The notes under the pieces were generated by a model. It saw nothing but the letters and a program-made list of their open reading frames with translations, had not been told where the DNA came from and made no database searches. A program made the position numbers and the translations under genes. Positions 11,521 to 20,713 of a stretch of DNA of 64,000 nucleotides are shown here, in pieces (the first letter of the stretch is position 1; each line of letters opens with the position of its first letter). Source of the DNA: Sphingomonadales bacterium 12-68-11 (GTDB taxonomy: Bacteria > Pseudomonadota > Alphaproteobacteria > Sphingomonadales > Sphingomonadaceae); assembly GCA_002279825.1 (NCBI GenBank), contig NCCV01000003.1, forward strand, positions 124,001 through 188,000, in the 5' to 3' direction.

Positions 11521-12642
11521 TCAGTAGCTCTCCACCAGCACGTCGGTATAGAGTTCGGCCGGTTGCGGCACCGGCGAGCTTTCGGCGAAATCGGCCGCTT
11601 CGGCGACTTGCGCCTTGATGCGCTTGTCGATGTCCTTGAGCTTGTCTTCGGCAACGCCGGCCTGGAGTAGCTCGACCTTGGCATGTTCGATCGGGTCGCT
11701 CTTCTCGCGCATCTGCTGGATTTCCTCGCGCGTGCGATACTTGTCCGGATCGGACATCGAGTGGCCGCGATAGCGATAGGTGTTGAGTTCGAGCAGCACC
11801 GGCCCGTGCCCGCCGCGGACATGCTCGAAAGCGACCTCGGCGGCCTGGCGCACCGCGAGCACGTCCATGCCATCGACTTCCATGCCGGGGATGCGGAACG
11901 CGGTGCCGCGCCGGTAGAACTCGGTTTCGGCCGAGCTGCGTTTGACCGAGGTGCCCATCGCGTACTGGTTGTTCTCGATCGCGAACACGATCGGCAGCTT
12001 CCACAGGCTGGCCATGTTGAAGGTCTCGTAGACCTGACCCTGGTTGGCCGCGCCGTCGCCGAAATAGGCCAGGCACAGCCCGCCGTCGCCGCGATACTGG
12101 TGCGCCAGCGCGAGGCCCCCGCCGAGCGAGACTTGCGCGCCGACGATGCCGTGCCCGCCGTAGAACTTGTGCTCGGTCGAGAACATGTGCATCGACCCGC
12201 CCTTGCCCTTCGAGATGCCCGCCTGGCGCCCGGTCAGCTCGGCCATGATGAGCTTGGGATCGATGCCGTAAGCGAGCATGTGGCCGTGGTCGCGGTATCC
12301 GGTGATCACGCTGTCGCGCTCATTGTCGAGCGCCGACTGGAGCCCGATCGCGACCGCTTCCTGGCCGATGTAGAGATGGCAGAAACCGCCGATCAGCCGC
12401 ATCCCGTAAAGCTGGCCGGCCTTTTCCTCGAACCGGCGAATCAGCAGCATCTGCTCGTAGAAATGCAGCAGCTCGTCGGCGCTGGCCGCATAGCGGCGCT
12501 GCTGCTCTAGCGCCTGCTGGAGGCTGCGGAGTTCGAACGATCCGCCTCCGGTATCGTTGGAGCCGCTGGCGGCGGAGGTCGGAGCTTTCTTGGCCGGCGC
12601 CCGCTTGGGTTTGCCGGGGGTGGAACTGGCGGCACGGGCCAA
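11521..12642 (-). CDS. pdhA: Pyruvate dehydrogenase E1 component, alpha subunit
   Basis: Catalytic partner of PdhB in the alpha2beta2 E1 heterotetramer. The thiamine-diphosphate motif begins GDGAANQGQ near residue 195 and ends in NMA. The region [11 protein letters not shown] holds the serine-bearing loop that is phosphorylated in mitochondrial homologues. The first 35 residues form a basic Ala/Pro/Lys-rich extension of low complexity, as in related species. The 373-residue length is normal. It lies between ftsB and pdhB on the minus strand, and the ftsB-pdhA-pdhB order suggests one transcript. The 139-base gap from ftsB could still hold a separate promoter. Confidence 0.96.
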   Translation of the reverse strand: MARAASSTPGKPKRAPAKKAPTSAASGSNDTGGGSFELRSLQQALEQQRRYAASADELLHFYEQMLLIRRFEEKAGQLYGMRLIGGFCHLYIGQEAVAIGLQSALDNERDSVITGYRDHGHMLAYGIDPKLIMAELTGRQAGISKGKGGSMHMFSTEHKFYGGHGIVGAQVSLGGGLALAHQYRGDGGLCLAYFGDGAANQGQVYETFNMASLWKLPIVFAIENNQYAMGTSVKRSSAETEFYRRGTAFRIPGMEVDGMDVLAVRQAAEVAFEHVRGGHGPVLLELNTYRYRGHSMSDPDKYRTREEIQQMREKSDPIEHAKVELLQAGVAEDKLKDIDKRIKAQVAEAADFAESSPVPQPAELYTDVLVESY

Positions 12643-12781
12643 GGCAATGTCCTCTAAACGCGCCCCGGAGGCGCCGGCTTCGCCCCGCTATAAACAGAGC
12701 CGTGCGATGCTGGCAACGCCCCGCGCATGCTGCAATGCGGCAATCGCGCGGGCGCGGATTCGCGCCGTTAGGGCTGCAACC

Positions 12782-13102
12782 TCACGGCCGGGGTTTGAGG
12801 TCGAGAACGTACTCGTCGGGATGCGCGACGTTGAGGTCGCGCCGGATCAACTCTGTCGCCAGGTCGGGGTCGGCGTGGTCGGGATCGAGCCGCACGACGC
12901 GGTTCTTGAGTTCGTCGCGCTGCGCGACCAGGGCCGCGATGCGCTGCTCCCGTTGCTCCAGCATCGCGCGGTTCTCGCTCCACGAGAGCAGCCCGTAAGG
13001 CCCCGCCAGGGCCAGCCCGCCAAGGCCGAGCAGCCAGGCGAGCGCCCCATAGCGGCTGAGCTTTTCGCGGAAGATGGCGCGCTTGGGCGCGGGCGAATTC
13101 AT
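12782..13102 (-). CDS. ftsB: FtsB/DivIC family cell-division protein
   Basis: Bitopic inner-membrane protein of 106 residues: a short cytoplasmic basic N-terminus, one transmembrane helix (about 18-40), then a periplasmic coiled coil (about 43-75). This is the septum-formation-initiator architecture. FtsB forms a complex with FtsL and FtsQ and recruits late division proteins. The sequence motif RRDLNVAHPDEYV after the coil is typical of alphaproteobacterial members. It is upstream of pdhA on the same strand and divergent from hppD. A perfect inverted repeat lies just ahead of its start (13111-13128). The symbol is assigned by family. Confidence 0.85.
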   Translation of the reverse strand: MNSPAPKRAIFREKLSRYGALAWLLGLGGLALAGPYGLLSWSENRAMLEQREQRIAALVAQRDELKNRVVRLDPDHADPDLATELIRRDLNVAHPDEYVLDLKPRP

Positions 13103-13110
13103 GCCTTGGG

Positions 13111-13137
13111 TGAATCACAGTTGATTCAACGATTCAA
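13111..13137. promoter_or_regulatory. Palindromic operator candidate between ftsB and hppD
   Basis: TGAATCA (13111-13117), four bases, then its exact complement TGATTCA (13122-13128). An additional GATTCAA follows at 13131-13137 as a direct repeat of 13123-13129. The site lies in the 124-base divergent region and nine bases before the ftsB start. Such symmetry suggests a dimeric regulator, possibly of the tyrosine-catabolic gene hppD. The regulator cannot be named from the sequence. Confidence 0.4.
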
Positions 13138-13226
13138 GCGGTTTTGCCGGTTATGTGGCACAATCGCGTTGTGTGGCGTGCCAGGCATGCTTGCTCTGGC
13201 TGCGCGAGATGATTACAAACGAAACC

Positions 13227-14330
13227 ATGTCCGACCTGTTCGACAATCCGCTGGGGCTCGACGGCTTCGAGTTCCTCGAGTTCTCCGCGCCCGCCAAGGG
13301 CGTGCTAGAGCCTGCTTTCGAGCGCATGGGCTTTACCCGGGTCGCCCGGCACCGCAGCAAGGACGTGCAGCTGTGGCGCCAGGGCGCGATCAACCTGATC
13401 GCCAACTACGAGCCGCGGTCGCCTGCCGCCTATTTCGCCGCCGAACACGGCCCCTCGGCCTGCGGCATGGGGTTCCGGGTGCGCGACGCTGCCCGCGCCC
13501 ATGCGCTGGCGATCGCGCGCGGGGCGGAGCCGGTCGAGGTGCCAGCGGGCGCGATGGAACTCAACATTCCCGCGATCCGCGGGATCGGTCACTCGTTGAT
13601 CTACCTGATCGACCGTTACGGCGCCGACCTGTCGATCTACGACATCGACTTCGTTTTCGACGAAGCGGTCGAGCGCTTCCCGCCGGGCGCCGGGCTGCAT
13701 ACGATCGATCACCTGACGCACAACGTCTACAACGGCCGCATCGCGCATTGGGAAGACTTCTACGCCCGCATTTTCGGCTTCCGCGAGTTCCGCCAGTTCG
13801 ATGTGACCGGCGAGTACTCGGGCCTCAACACCAAGGTCATGATGGCGCCCGACGGCAAGATCCGCATTCCGCTCAATCAGGAAAGCGGCCCGGATGGCGG
13901 GGGCGGCAAAGGCCAGATCGCCGAGTACCTGCGGGTCTACAACGGCGAAGGCATCCAGCACATCGCCTTGGCCAGCGACGACCTGTACGGCTCGCTCGAC
14001 AGTCTGCGGCAGAAGGGCCTCGGCTTCGCCCCGCCCCCGCCCGCGACCTATTACGAGCAGCTCGGCGACCGGCTGCCCGGGCACGGCGAGCCGGTCCCCG
14101 AACTGCAGCGGCGCGGCATCCTGGTCGACGGTACCACGCACGGCGGTGAACCGCGGCTGCTGATGCAGATCTTCAGCGAGCTGATGATCGGGCCGGTGTT
14201 CTTCGAGTTCATCCAGCGCAAAGGCGACGAGGGCTTCGGCGAAGGCAACATCGCGGCGCTGTTCAAGTCGATGGAAGAAGACCAGATTCGCCGCGGCGCA
14301 CTCGATCCGACCAAGGCCGCCGGCGCCTGA
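13227..14330 (+). CDS. hppD: 4-hydroxyphenylpyruvate dioxygenase
   Basis: Non-haem iron dioxygenase of tyrosine catabolism that converts 4-hydroxyphenylpyruvate to homogentisate. It has two vicinal-oxygen-chelate domains, and the C-terminal one carries the 2-His-1-Glu iron site: His162 (DHLTHNV), His245 (GIQHIAL) and Glu327 (FFEFIQRKG). Its 367 residues are typical. The frame extends 24 codons upstream. I chose ATG 13227 because [10 protein letters not shown] matches the usual N-terminus; an ATG at 13209 is possible and neither start has a strong ribosome-binding site. Homogentisate dioxygenase is not in the window. A palindromic operator candidate lies about 100 bases upstream. Confidence 0.95.
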   Translation: MSDLFDNPLGLDGFEFLEFSAPAKGVLEPAFERMGFTRVARHRSKDVQLWRQGAINLIANYEPRSPAAYFAAEHGPSACGMGFRVRDAARAHALAIARGAEPVEVPAGAMELNIPAIRGIGHSLIYLIDRYGADLSIYDIDFVFDEAVERFPPGAGLHTIDHLTHNVYNGRIAHWEDFYARIFGFREFRQFDVTGEYSGLNTKVMMAPDGKIRIPLNQESGPDGGGGKGQIAEYLRVYNGEGIQHIALASDDLYGSLDSLRQKGLGFAPPPPATYYEQLGDRLPGHGEPVPELQRRGILVDGTTHGGEPRLLMQIFSELMIGPVFFEFIQRKGDEGFGEGNIAALFKSMEEDQIRRGALDPTKAAGA

Positions 14331-14427
14331 CACCGTCTTGGTGGCGGGGGCCATCCGCAACCCCCTTGCGTGGGCGGCGCGGTCCGGCCATGTCGCGACC
14401 ATAATGCGAGAGGGAGCTAGCCGGACC

Positions 14428-14976
14428 ATGTTTTCTACCCGCGCGCGGATCGCCGCCGCTGCCACCGCGGTCACCGTGCTGGCCACCCTTCCGGTTCCCG
14501 CCGCCGCGCAAGCGAACCGCGAGGCCGTGCTCAATATCCTGGTCGAATGCGCCAAGATCGACGACCCGACGGCACGTCTCGCCTGCTACGATAACAACAT
14601 CCGCCAGGCCGGCGGCGTCGCGCGCAGCACCGTGCCCGGCGCGGTGCGGGCGCAGGGGGGCGGCGCGCCGGTCATGCCTGCGCAGGGACCTGGCGGGTTC
14701 GGCGCCGAGACCGTACGCACCGAACAGCGGGTCCGCGCTCCCGACGCGCAAGTCGACAGCATCCGCCCCAAAGTCACCGCCGTTTCCATGCGCGAGCCCG
14801 GCATCTATCTGGTGACGATCGAGGGCGGCGCGCAGTGGCTGTTCACCGACGGCGTCGATGCAAGCTTCCGCCCTCCACGGGTCGGCTCGATCGTCGAAAT
14901 CGACCGCGCAGCCATGGGCAGCTTCCTGATGCGCGTGGACGGGCAAGAGGGGATTCGGGTTCGCCGCCAACGTTGA
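14428..14976 (+). CDS. Exported protein of unknown function
   Basis: Protein of 182 residues with a clear signal peptide: basic start FSTRAR, hydrophobic core and a PAAAQA cleavage region near residue 29. The mature part has a pair of cysteines in VECAKIDDPTARLACYD, a pattern common in small secreted proteobacterial proteins. A Gly/Pro-rich middle follows, then a compact beta-rich C-terminus. I chose ATG 14428 because it gives an ideal signal peptide and AGGGAG lies upstream. ATGs at 14404 and 14338 would place a non-signal extension before it. It is 97 bases after hppD and convergent with the tandem-MarR gene. I do not recognise a function. Confidence 0.65.
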   Translation: MFSTRARIAAAATAVTVLATLPVPAAAQANREAVLNILVECAKIDDPTARLACYDNNIRQAGGVARSTVPGAVRAQGGGAPVMPAQGPGGFGAETVRTEQRVRAPDAQVDSIRPKVTAVSMREPGIYLVTIEGGAQWLFTDGVDASFRPPRVGSIVEIDRAAMGSFLMRVDGQEGIRVRRQR

Positions 14977-14985
14977 CGGGTAGCG

Positions 14986-16299
14986 CTATCCCTGATCCAG
15001 CTCGGCGAAGGCGCGCTCGCGCTCGAGCTGGGCCACCGCGTTGCGGCGGATCTTGTCGAAAATTTCCAGGAAGCGGCTCCGCCGGTCTTCGCTGAGCGGC
15101 GCCAGCAGAAACGCGCTGCGCTCACGACCGGCGTCGTGAATGACCTTGTGCAGCCGCGCGCCCTCCGCCGAGGGCACGAAGCGCCCGTGTCGCCGGCCCG
15201 GTCCGCCTTCGCGCGTCACCAGGCCGCGTTCGACGAGCGCCGTTATGGTGCGTCCCGCCTGGCTATGGTCGCGCTGCAAAACGGCGACCAACACCGGCCA
15301 CTCGACCGGGGCGGCGAGGCCGATCTCCGACAGCACGAAAGCCTCGAAGTTGGACAGTCCGGTGAGCCGCTTGAACGCCAGCGCCCCGCTCCGGCTGAAA
15401 TAGGCGCTGAGCGTCATCAGCGGCGAGACGATCCGGGTTCGATCGATAACGATGCGGTCGGCGGGGCGCCGCTCGGCGGTCCGCGGCGGCGCATCCTCGC
15501 CGCGCGCGGCAAGCATGCGCTCCTGCTCGTAGAGCTGCATTGCTCGGTCCAGCAGTACCTCGATGACCGCGAAAAGTTCCGCCAGTTCGTCGTCGCTTAC
15601 TCCGAAAGTCAGCTCGCGATTGCGCAGTTCGGCAAGCCGCGAGAGCCGTTTCGCCAGCGCTTCGCCTTTGCGCGTCAGGTGCAGCGGCGTTCGAATCTGC
15701 GCGCGCTCAACCATGCGCAGCTCGAGCAGACGCTTGACCGAGCGGCTGACCTGAGCCTTGTCGACCCCGACCGCGCCGGCGATGTCGGCGGGCACCAGCG
15801 GTCCGACGCCTTGGAGCATGAACAGGATGCGCCGGTCGAGCTCGATAATGTCGAGTTCGCGCGCATAGGAAAGCTCGGCGCTCTCGCGAACCTTATGAAG
15901 GATCTGCCACAGTTCGCTTTGGATGATCTGCGGGGATGCGGCGTCCCCGCCAGCCGCATGGCCTTCCCGCGCGGCTGCCTCGGCGATCCCGGCGAGGACG
16001 ATCTCCAGGCCGCCGAGGTCGGGCGCGGCGTCCGGCCCGCCGGCCAGTTGGCGCCTGCCGAGCGTGAACGCGGTGACAATATCGAAAGCCTCGCCCGTGC
16101 GCCGCCCCAGCGCCCGTGTCACCTTTGCCAAGGCAACGGAATCCGCCGTCGCAAGTCGCGGCGCGGCGAGCCAGACTTGGCGCGCGTGATCGCGCAGCGC
16201 GGCGCACCAATCCTCAGCCGCTCCCGGCGGGCTCAGATCGCTCCGTCCGCTGGACACCGGGTGTCCGCTCCCTCGCCCTGACATGGCTGTCTCGCCCAT
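14986..16299 (-). CDS. Tandem MarR-type transcriptional regulator
   Basis: Protein of 437 residues containing two winged-helix MarR modules in one chain. The first spans roughly residues 125-260, with helix-turn-helix region VPADIAGAVGVDKAQVSRSV. The second spans roughly 295-425, with region EWPVLVAVLQRDHSQAGRTI. Ordinary MarR proteins are about 150 residues and act as dimers, so this may be an intramolecular pseudo-dimer. The N-terminal 120 residues are Ala/Arg-rich with no recognised domain. The start is ATG 16299 (AAGGT nine bases upstream); ATG 16284 is an alternative. It is divergent from the large TonB-dependent receptor and is a plausible local regulator of it. Confidence 0.75.
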   Translation of the reverse strand: MGETAMSGRGSGHPVSSGRSDLSPPGAAEDWCAALRDHARQVWLAAPRLATADSVALAKVTRALGRRTGEAFDIVTAFTLGRRQLAGGPDAAPDLGGLEIVLAGIAEAAAREGHAAGGDAASPQIIQSELWQILHKVRESAELSYARELDIIELDRRILFMLQGVGPLVPADIAGAVGVDKAQVSRSVKRLLELRMVERAQIRTPLHLTRKGEALAKRLSRLAELRNRELTFGVSDDELAELFAVIEVLLDRAMQLYEQERMLAARGEDAPPRTAERRPADRIVIDRTRIVSPLMTLSAYFSRSGALAFKRLTGLSNFEAFVLSEIGLAAPVEWPVLVAVLQRDHSQAGRTITALVERGLVTREGGPGRRHGRFVPSAEGARLHKVIHDAGRERSAFLLAPLSEDRRSRFLEIFDKIRRNAVAQLERERAFAELDQG

Positions 16300-16900
16300 T
16301 TTGTATCGACCTTAAGGCGGAATGTCCGCGTTGAACAGCGCCCGCCGGGATGAGCCCGAATCCGCTCGGAAATGGCGGGAACGAGCGCTTTGTCATCGCG
16401 GACAGAATCATCTTCGCAACCGATGCAGCATGGCAACACCCGTTCGCAAGCGAACCTTTGTTAAGCGTCAAAAGTAGCGGAAATCCGCCATTTCGGCGCT
16501 ATCCGGCGGGCACCGCGCCGATCGGCGGATGCCTTCGAAGCGTAACAATGCGTCCCGAATCCGCGCAATTCCGATACTTTTTGCGGGTTTCGCCGCGTCT
16601 GGCCCTAGACACCATGTTTCGCGGGCCATATGTGTCCCGGCAAGAACCGAACCCGTCGAATCAAAGACGGGCGGGAGGGGAGGATCATTTGATGGGGGTT
16701 GCGCTTCACAGCGCTTGCGACATTCCGGCTAGCCGGGCCTCCGTCGTCTTTCACTCCACCCACGCAGACATCGCCTTTCGCGGCCGCTGATGCGGTCCGC
16801 AGAGCCCAATGGGGCCTGACGGACGATCGACGGCCGAGAAGCCATATCGGAGATAGTGCCGGCTGCTGAGCCGCCGGTAAACTTGTGAAGGGAGCACACA
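16300..16900. other. 601-base divergent intergenic region
   Basis: Region between the tandem-MarR gene and the TonB-dependent receptor. An ORF at 16350-16790 has no recognisable domain and no ribosome-binding site, and I do not call it. I see a perfect inverted repeat GTTCGC-AA-GCGAAC at 16442-16455 and an imperfect one (AGCGGAAAT and ATTTCGGCG) around 16477-16499. Just before the receptor, AAGGGAG lies at 16888-16894. The length suggests a long 5' leader or several regulator sites. No promoter is convincing by eye. Confidence 0.5.
16442..16455. promoter_or_regulatory. Perfect inverted repeat, operator candidate
   Basis: GTTCGC followed by AA and its exact complement GCGAAC. It is not a LexA site, which needs GTTC-N7-GTTC in this group. 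It lies 143 bases upstream of the tandem-MarR start and about 445 bases upstream of the receptor start. A role as a regulator site is inference from symmetry and position. Confidence 0.3.
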
Positions 16901-19900
16901 GTGAGGAATTTCCAAACCGCGGCCGTTCTGAAGGCCCTGCTGCTGGCCGGTTCGGCCACCAGCTTCTTCGTCGCTTCGCCCGCGATGGCGCAGAGCAACG
17001 ACGTCGATTGCGACGAGACCCCGGACGCCGCCGAATGCCGCAGCACGACTTCGAGCTCGAGCGGTGCGATCGTCGTGACCGGCTCGCGCATTCAGCGCCC
17101 CGATTACAGCGCCAACAGCCCGACCGTCACGGTTGACGAGACGTTCCTCCGCCAGTCGAGCACGGCCGCGGTCGAAGAGCAGCTCAACCGTCTGCCGCAG
17201 TTCGTCATCTCGCAGTCGTCGACGTTCTCCAACACCGGTGAAGGCACCGGCGGCCCGCTCCCGGCCGGCGGCGACATCCAGCCGAACGCGACCAACACCC
17301 CCGGCGCGGCGACCGTATCGCTGCGCGGCGTCGGCGCGAACCGCACCCTGGTGCTGATCGACGGCCGCCGCGGCACGCCGGGCAACGCCAACGGCTCTGT
17401 CGACGTCTCGACGATTCCTTCGGCCGCGCTGCAGCGCGTCGAAATCGTGTCGGGCGGCGCTTCGGCGACTTACGGCGCGGACGCGGTCGCGGGCGTGACC
17501 AACTTCATCCTGAAGCGCGACTTCCAGGGCATCGAACTCGATTTCCAAGGCGGCATCAACCAGGTCGGTGCGGGCTTCGAGTATCAGATCGGCGGCATCA
17601 TGGGGACGGACTTCCCGGACGGCCGCGGCAACGTCAGCGTGGCGATGTCGGTCAACACCCGTGAAGACCTCTATCAGCGCGACCTCGACAACTATCAGAG
17701 GCTCTGGAACGATCCTGAGCGCACCGCCGGCGGATTCTTCTTCGTGCCGCGTCCGGGCGTCAGCGGCCTGGGCCTCACCAACAACTTCAACCCCGCCACC
17801 CCGGCGACCCCGGGTTGCGAAACCCAGGCTCCGCCGCGCGGCTGCGTCATCACGAACTACTTCGCTGGCGCGAACCCGACCGTGGCGAACAACGCGGGCA
17901 GCGTTTACGTCAACCGTGACGGCTCGCTGTTCCTGCCTTCGTCCGCGTTCGGTGGTGGCACCTTCGCCCAGCGCGGCGCCGGCGCCGCGTTCTACAAGCC
18001 GTGGGAAGAATTCGACGCGGTGAACGGAACCGCGTGGAAGACCGGCACCAACGGCCAGTTCTATGCGCTCAACACGCTGACCCCGGCCGTCGTGCCGAGC
18101 ACGCGCTACAACTTCCTCGCCCGCGGCAATTACGAGATCAACGACTGGATCGGCGTGTTCGCGCAGGGCATGTTCAGCAACAGCAACACCTATTCCGTCC
18201 AGGAAGCCGGTGGCGCGCAAGGTGGCTGGGACATCATCATCCCGTGGGGCAGCGGCAAGTACACCGGCGAAGTGCCCAACCCGCTGGCGTTCCTCGGCCG
18301 TCCTAACTACCAGAATCCGGCGGTGCCTTCTGCGGTCATTCAGACTCAGTCGGTCGTGAACGGCGCGATCGTCACGACGTTCGCCCCCAACCCGGCGTTC
18401 ATCAACCGGTATACCGGCATCCTGCCCTGCGCCACGCCGGGTAACCCGGGCTACAACCCCACGGGTTGCACCAACACCGAAGCGTTCCAGGCGGTCATTC
18501 CGGACACGATCGAGACGCTGCTCAACGCCCGCCCCAACCCGAACGCGGCGGTTCAACTCGCGGGCTTCTACCCGAACCCGCGCGAGAACTACTCGGACGT
18601 GACGACCTATACGCTGATCGCCGGGCTCGAAGGGTCGATCCCCGGCACCGACTGGACCTGGGAAGCCTTCGTCAACCACGGTGTTTCGCGGACGATCAGC
18701 CGCCAGACCGGCATGTATTCGCTGCAGCGCGCGCGTGCCGTGTTCTCGGCCCCGAACTTCGGTCAGAACTTCAACTCCACCAGCAACCAGTTCAGCGGCG
18801 GCTTCGGCGCGGCCAACGGCCGGTGCACCACGGGCCTGCGCTTCTTCCAGGGCTACGAGGGGATCTCCGACGATTGCCGCGCGGCGATCGCCGAGGACAA
18901 CACCAATATCGGTACCTCGCGGCAGACCATCGTGGAAGCCAACTTGCAGGGCGGGCTGTTCGACATCCCGTGGACCAGCGACCAGGTCCGTTTCGCGCTC
19001 GGTGCGAGCTATCGCGAAGCGCGGTACGAGTTCCTGCCGGCCGGTGCCGCCTCGGCCGGACGCGCGTTCCTCGACTCGATCGTCGGCATCTATCCGGGCA
19101 CGCTGATCGAGAACACGGGCATCGACACCAAGGAGATCTACGGCGAGCTCCTGATCCCGCTGCTCAACGACCTGCCGTTCATCCAGAGCCTCAATCTCGA
19201 GGTCGGCGGACGTCTTTCGGACTATAATACCACTGGCCTCAGCAAGACGTTCAAGATCCTCGGCGATTGGCAGGTAACCGACTGGCTGCGTTTCCGTGGC
19301 GGCTTCAACCGCGCGGAACGTGCACCGAACATCGCCGAGCAGAAGCTCCTTCTGCAACAGCAGTTCGCGGTCGATCCGATCGGCGACGTCTGCTCGACCC
19401 GTCACAACAACCCGCTCTCGGCCGGCCGCACGGCCAACCCGAGCGGCTCGTTCGACAGCCAGGCGGTTTGCCAGGCGCTGATCGCGCGTGACAACGGGGG
19501 TGTTTATGTGCCCGTCACCGACACCAACAGCTACTACAACTCGGCGTTCATTCAGCAGCGCCAGGTGACCGGCGGCGGCGGCTTCTCGTTCGCGCCGCGT
19601 GTCGGCAACGCGGTGTATCGTGAACAGTACAACCCCGGCTTCGCCGCGCTCGAGCCCGAAGTCGCGGATACCTACACCTTGGGTGCGGTGATCCAGTCGC
19701 CGTTCTCCAGTGGTCCGCTGTCGCGGCTCAACATGACGATCGACTACTTCAACATCACGATCGCCAACCCGATCGGCACCACCAGTGCCGGCGGCCAGCT
19801 GCTGCGGTGCATCAGTGCCTTCTACAACCCGGCGGTGGCCGGCGTTGCGGCCGGCGCTACCACCGAGGCCCAGTTGGACAGTGATGCTGCAATCAGGGCG

Positions 19901-20587
19901 CGGGCCAATGCGGCGATCAACTCCCCGGACTCGACCTGCGCGACGGTCGGCCGCGTTCCCACCACGGGTAACGGTCAGAACGGCGGGTTCAACGAAGCCG
20001 CGGTTGTCGGCAGCTACAGCAACCAGGGCCGTATCGAACTGGCTGGTATCGACGCCACACTTAGCTGGGGAACGGACCTCGGGCCGGGCAGCCTGTTCGT
20101 CAGCCTGAACGGCAACTACATGATGGACTTCAAAATCCAGGCGCAGGACGGGTTGCCGCTTCTCGAGTACGTCGGCACCACCGGTACCGGTGCCCTGGGC
20201 GTGAACTCGGGGTCCTCGTTCGAATATCGCATCTTCGGTACCGCCGGTTACACTTGGGGGCCGGCCAGCCTCTCGGTGCAGTGGCAGCACATCCCGAAGA
20301 CCGAGGACGGCAACGAGGTCAACTTCCTCAACGGCCTTACGCCGACGGGCACCGACCAGTCCGGTCTTCCTGCCTACAACGTGTTCCACCTCAACACGAG
20401 CTACCAGCTCAACGACGTGGTGCGGCTGCGCCTTGGTATCGACAACTTCCTCGACATCAAGCCGCCGCTGACCAACATCGACGTCAACATCGATCGGTCG
20501 CTGGGCCAGCTTCCGGGCGGTTCGTACAGCGGGTTCCACGACGTGCTCGGCCGCCGGTTCTCGTTCGGCGCGAACATCCGCTTCTAA
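16901..20587 (+). CDS. TonB-dependent outer-membrane receptor
   Basis: Large receptor of 1228 residues. The signal peptide has a cleavage region SPAMAQS near residue 32. The plug domain begins around IVVTGSRIQRPDY (near residue 58) and includes LRGVGANRTLVLIDGRR. The beta-barrel ends in GRRFSFGANIRF, with the terminal aromatic required for barrel insertion. Such receptors import a ligand across the outer membrane using TonB-ExbBD energy. The family without a known ligand is highly expanded in sphingomonads. Several Cys pairs in extracellular-type loops are notable. The start is GTG 16901, seven bases after AAGGGAG. A strong terminator follows the stop. The ligand is unknown; the neighbouring esterase hints at an aromatic ester. 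Confidence 0.92.
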   Translation: MRNFQTAAVLKALLLAGSATSFFVASPAMAQSNDVDCDETPDAAECRSTTSSSSGAIVVTGSRIQRPDYSANSPTVTVDETFLRQSSTAAVEEQLNRLPQFVISQSSTFSNTGEGTGGPLPAGGDIQPNATNTPGAATVSLRGVGANRTLVLIDGRRGTPGNANGSVDVSTIPSAALQRVEIVSGGASATYGADAVAGVTNFILKRDFQGIELDFQGGINQVGAGFEYQIGGIMGTDFPDGRGNVSVAMSVNTREDLYQRDLDNYQRLWNDPERTAGGFFFVPRPGVSGLGLTNNFNPATPATPGCETQAPPRGCVITNYFAGANPTVANNAGSVYVNRDGSLFLPSSAFGGGTFAQRGAGAAFYKPWEEFDAVNGTAWKTGTNGQFYALNTLTPAVVPSTRYNFLARGNYEINDWIGVFAQGMFSNSNTYSVQEAGGAQGGWDIIIPWGSGKYTGEVPNPLAFLGRPNYQNPAVPSAVIQTQSVVNGAIVTTFAPNPAFINRYTGILPCATPGNPGYNPTGCTNTEAFQAVIPDTIETLLNARPNPNAAVQLAGFYPNPRENYSDVTTYTLIAGLEGSIPGTDWTWEAFVNHGVSRTISRQTGMYSLQRARAVFSAPNFGQNFNSTSNQFSGGFGAANGRCTTGLRFFQGYEGISDDCRAAIAEDNTNIGTSRQTIVEANLQGGLFDIPWTSDQVRFALGASYREARYEFLPAGAASAGRAFLDSIVGIYPGTLIENTGIDTKEIYGELLIPLLNDLPFIQSLNLEVGGRLSDYNTTGLSKTFKILGDWQVTDWLRFRGGFNRAERAPNIAEQKLLLQQQFAVDPIGDVCSTRHNNPLSAGRTANPSGSFDSQAVCQALIARDNGGVYVPVTDTNSYYNSAFIQQRQVTGGGGFSFAPRVGNAVYREQYNPGFAALEPEVADTYTLGAVIQSPFSSGPLSRLNMTIDYFNITIANPIGTTSAGGQLLRCISAFYNPAVAGVAAGATTEAQLDSDAAIRARANAAINSPDSTCATVGRVPTTGNGQNGGFNEAAVVGSYSNQGRIELAGIDATLSWGTDLGPGSLFVSLNGNYMMDFKIQAQDGLPLLEYVGTTGTGALGVNSGSSFEYRIFGTAGYTWGPASLSVQWQHIPKTEDGNEVNFLNGLTPTGTDQSGLPAYNVFHLNTSYQLNDVVRLRLGIDNFLDIKPPLTNIDVNIDRSLGQLPGGSYSGFHDVLGRRFSFGANIRF

Positions 20588-20612
20588 GCATATCGGCAAC
20601 AGCCGAAAGACT

Positions 20613-20644
20613 AAGGCCCTCCCTCGCGGGAGGGCCTTTTTCTT
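20613..20644 (+). terminator. Intrinsic terminator after the TonB-dependent receptor
   Basis: Eleven-base perfect stem AAGGCCCTCCC / GGGAGGGCCTT with loop TCGC, followed by a T-rich run (TTTTTCTTT overlapping the stem end). This is the clearest rho-independent terminator in the window. It should isolate the receptor transcript from the oxidoreductase-esterase pair downstream. Confidence 0.9.
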
Positions 20645-20713
20645 TGTCCGGGCGCTCTGGACAAACCGGTGCCGCGCCGCTCAATCTCCCGCCAGAACAC
20701 AACGGGAGAGAGC

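Noticed and set aside
16350..16790. 146-codon plus-strand ORF upstream of the TonB-dependent receptor
   Set aside because: It has no ribosome-binding site, domain, signal peptide or coupling. I treat the region as regulatory.
16751..20599. 1282-codon ORF on the minus strand
   Set aside because: It is antisense to the TonB-dependent receptor. Its translation is Arg/Val/Ala-rich with no domain, while the plus strand has a signal peptide, plug and barrel end. Typical of GC-rich third-position bias.
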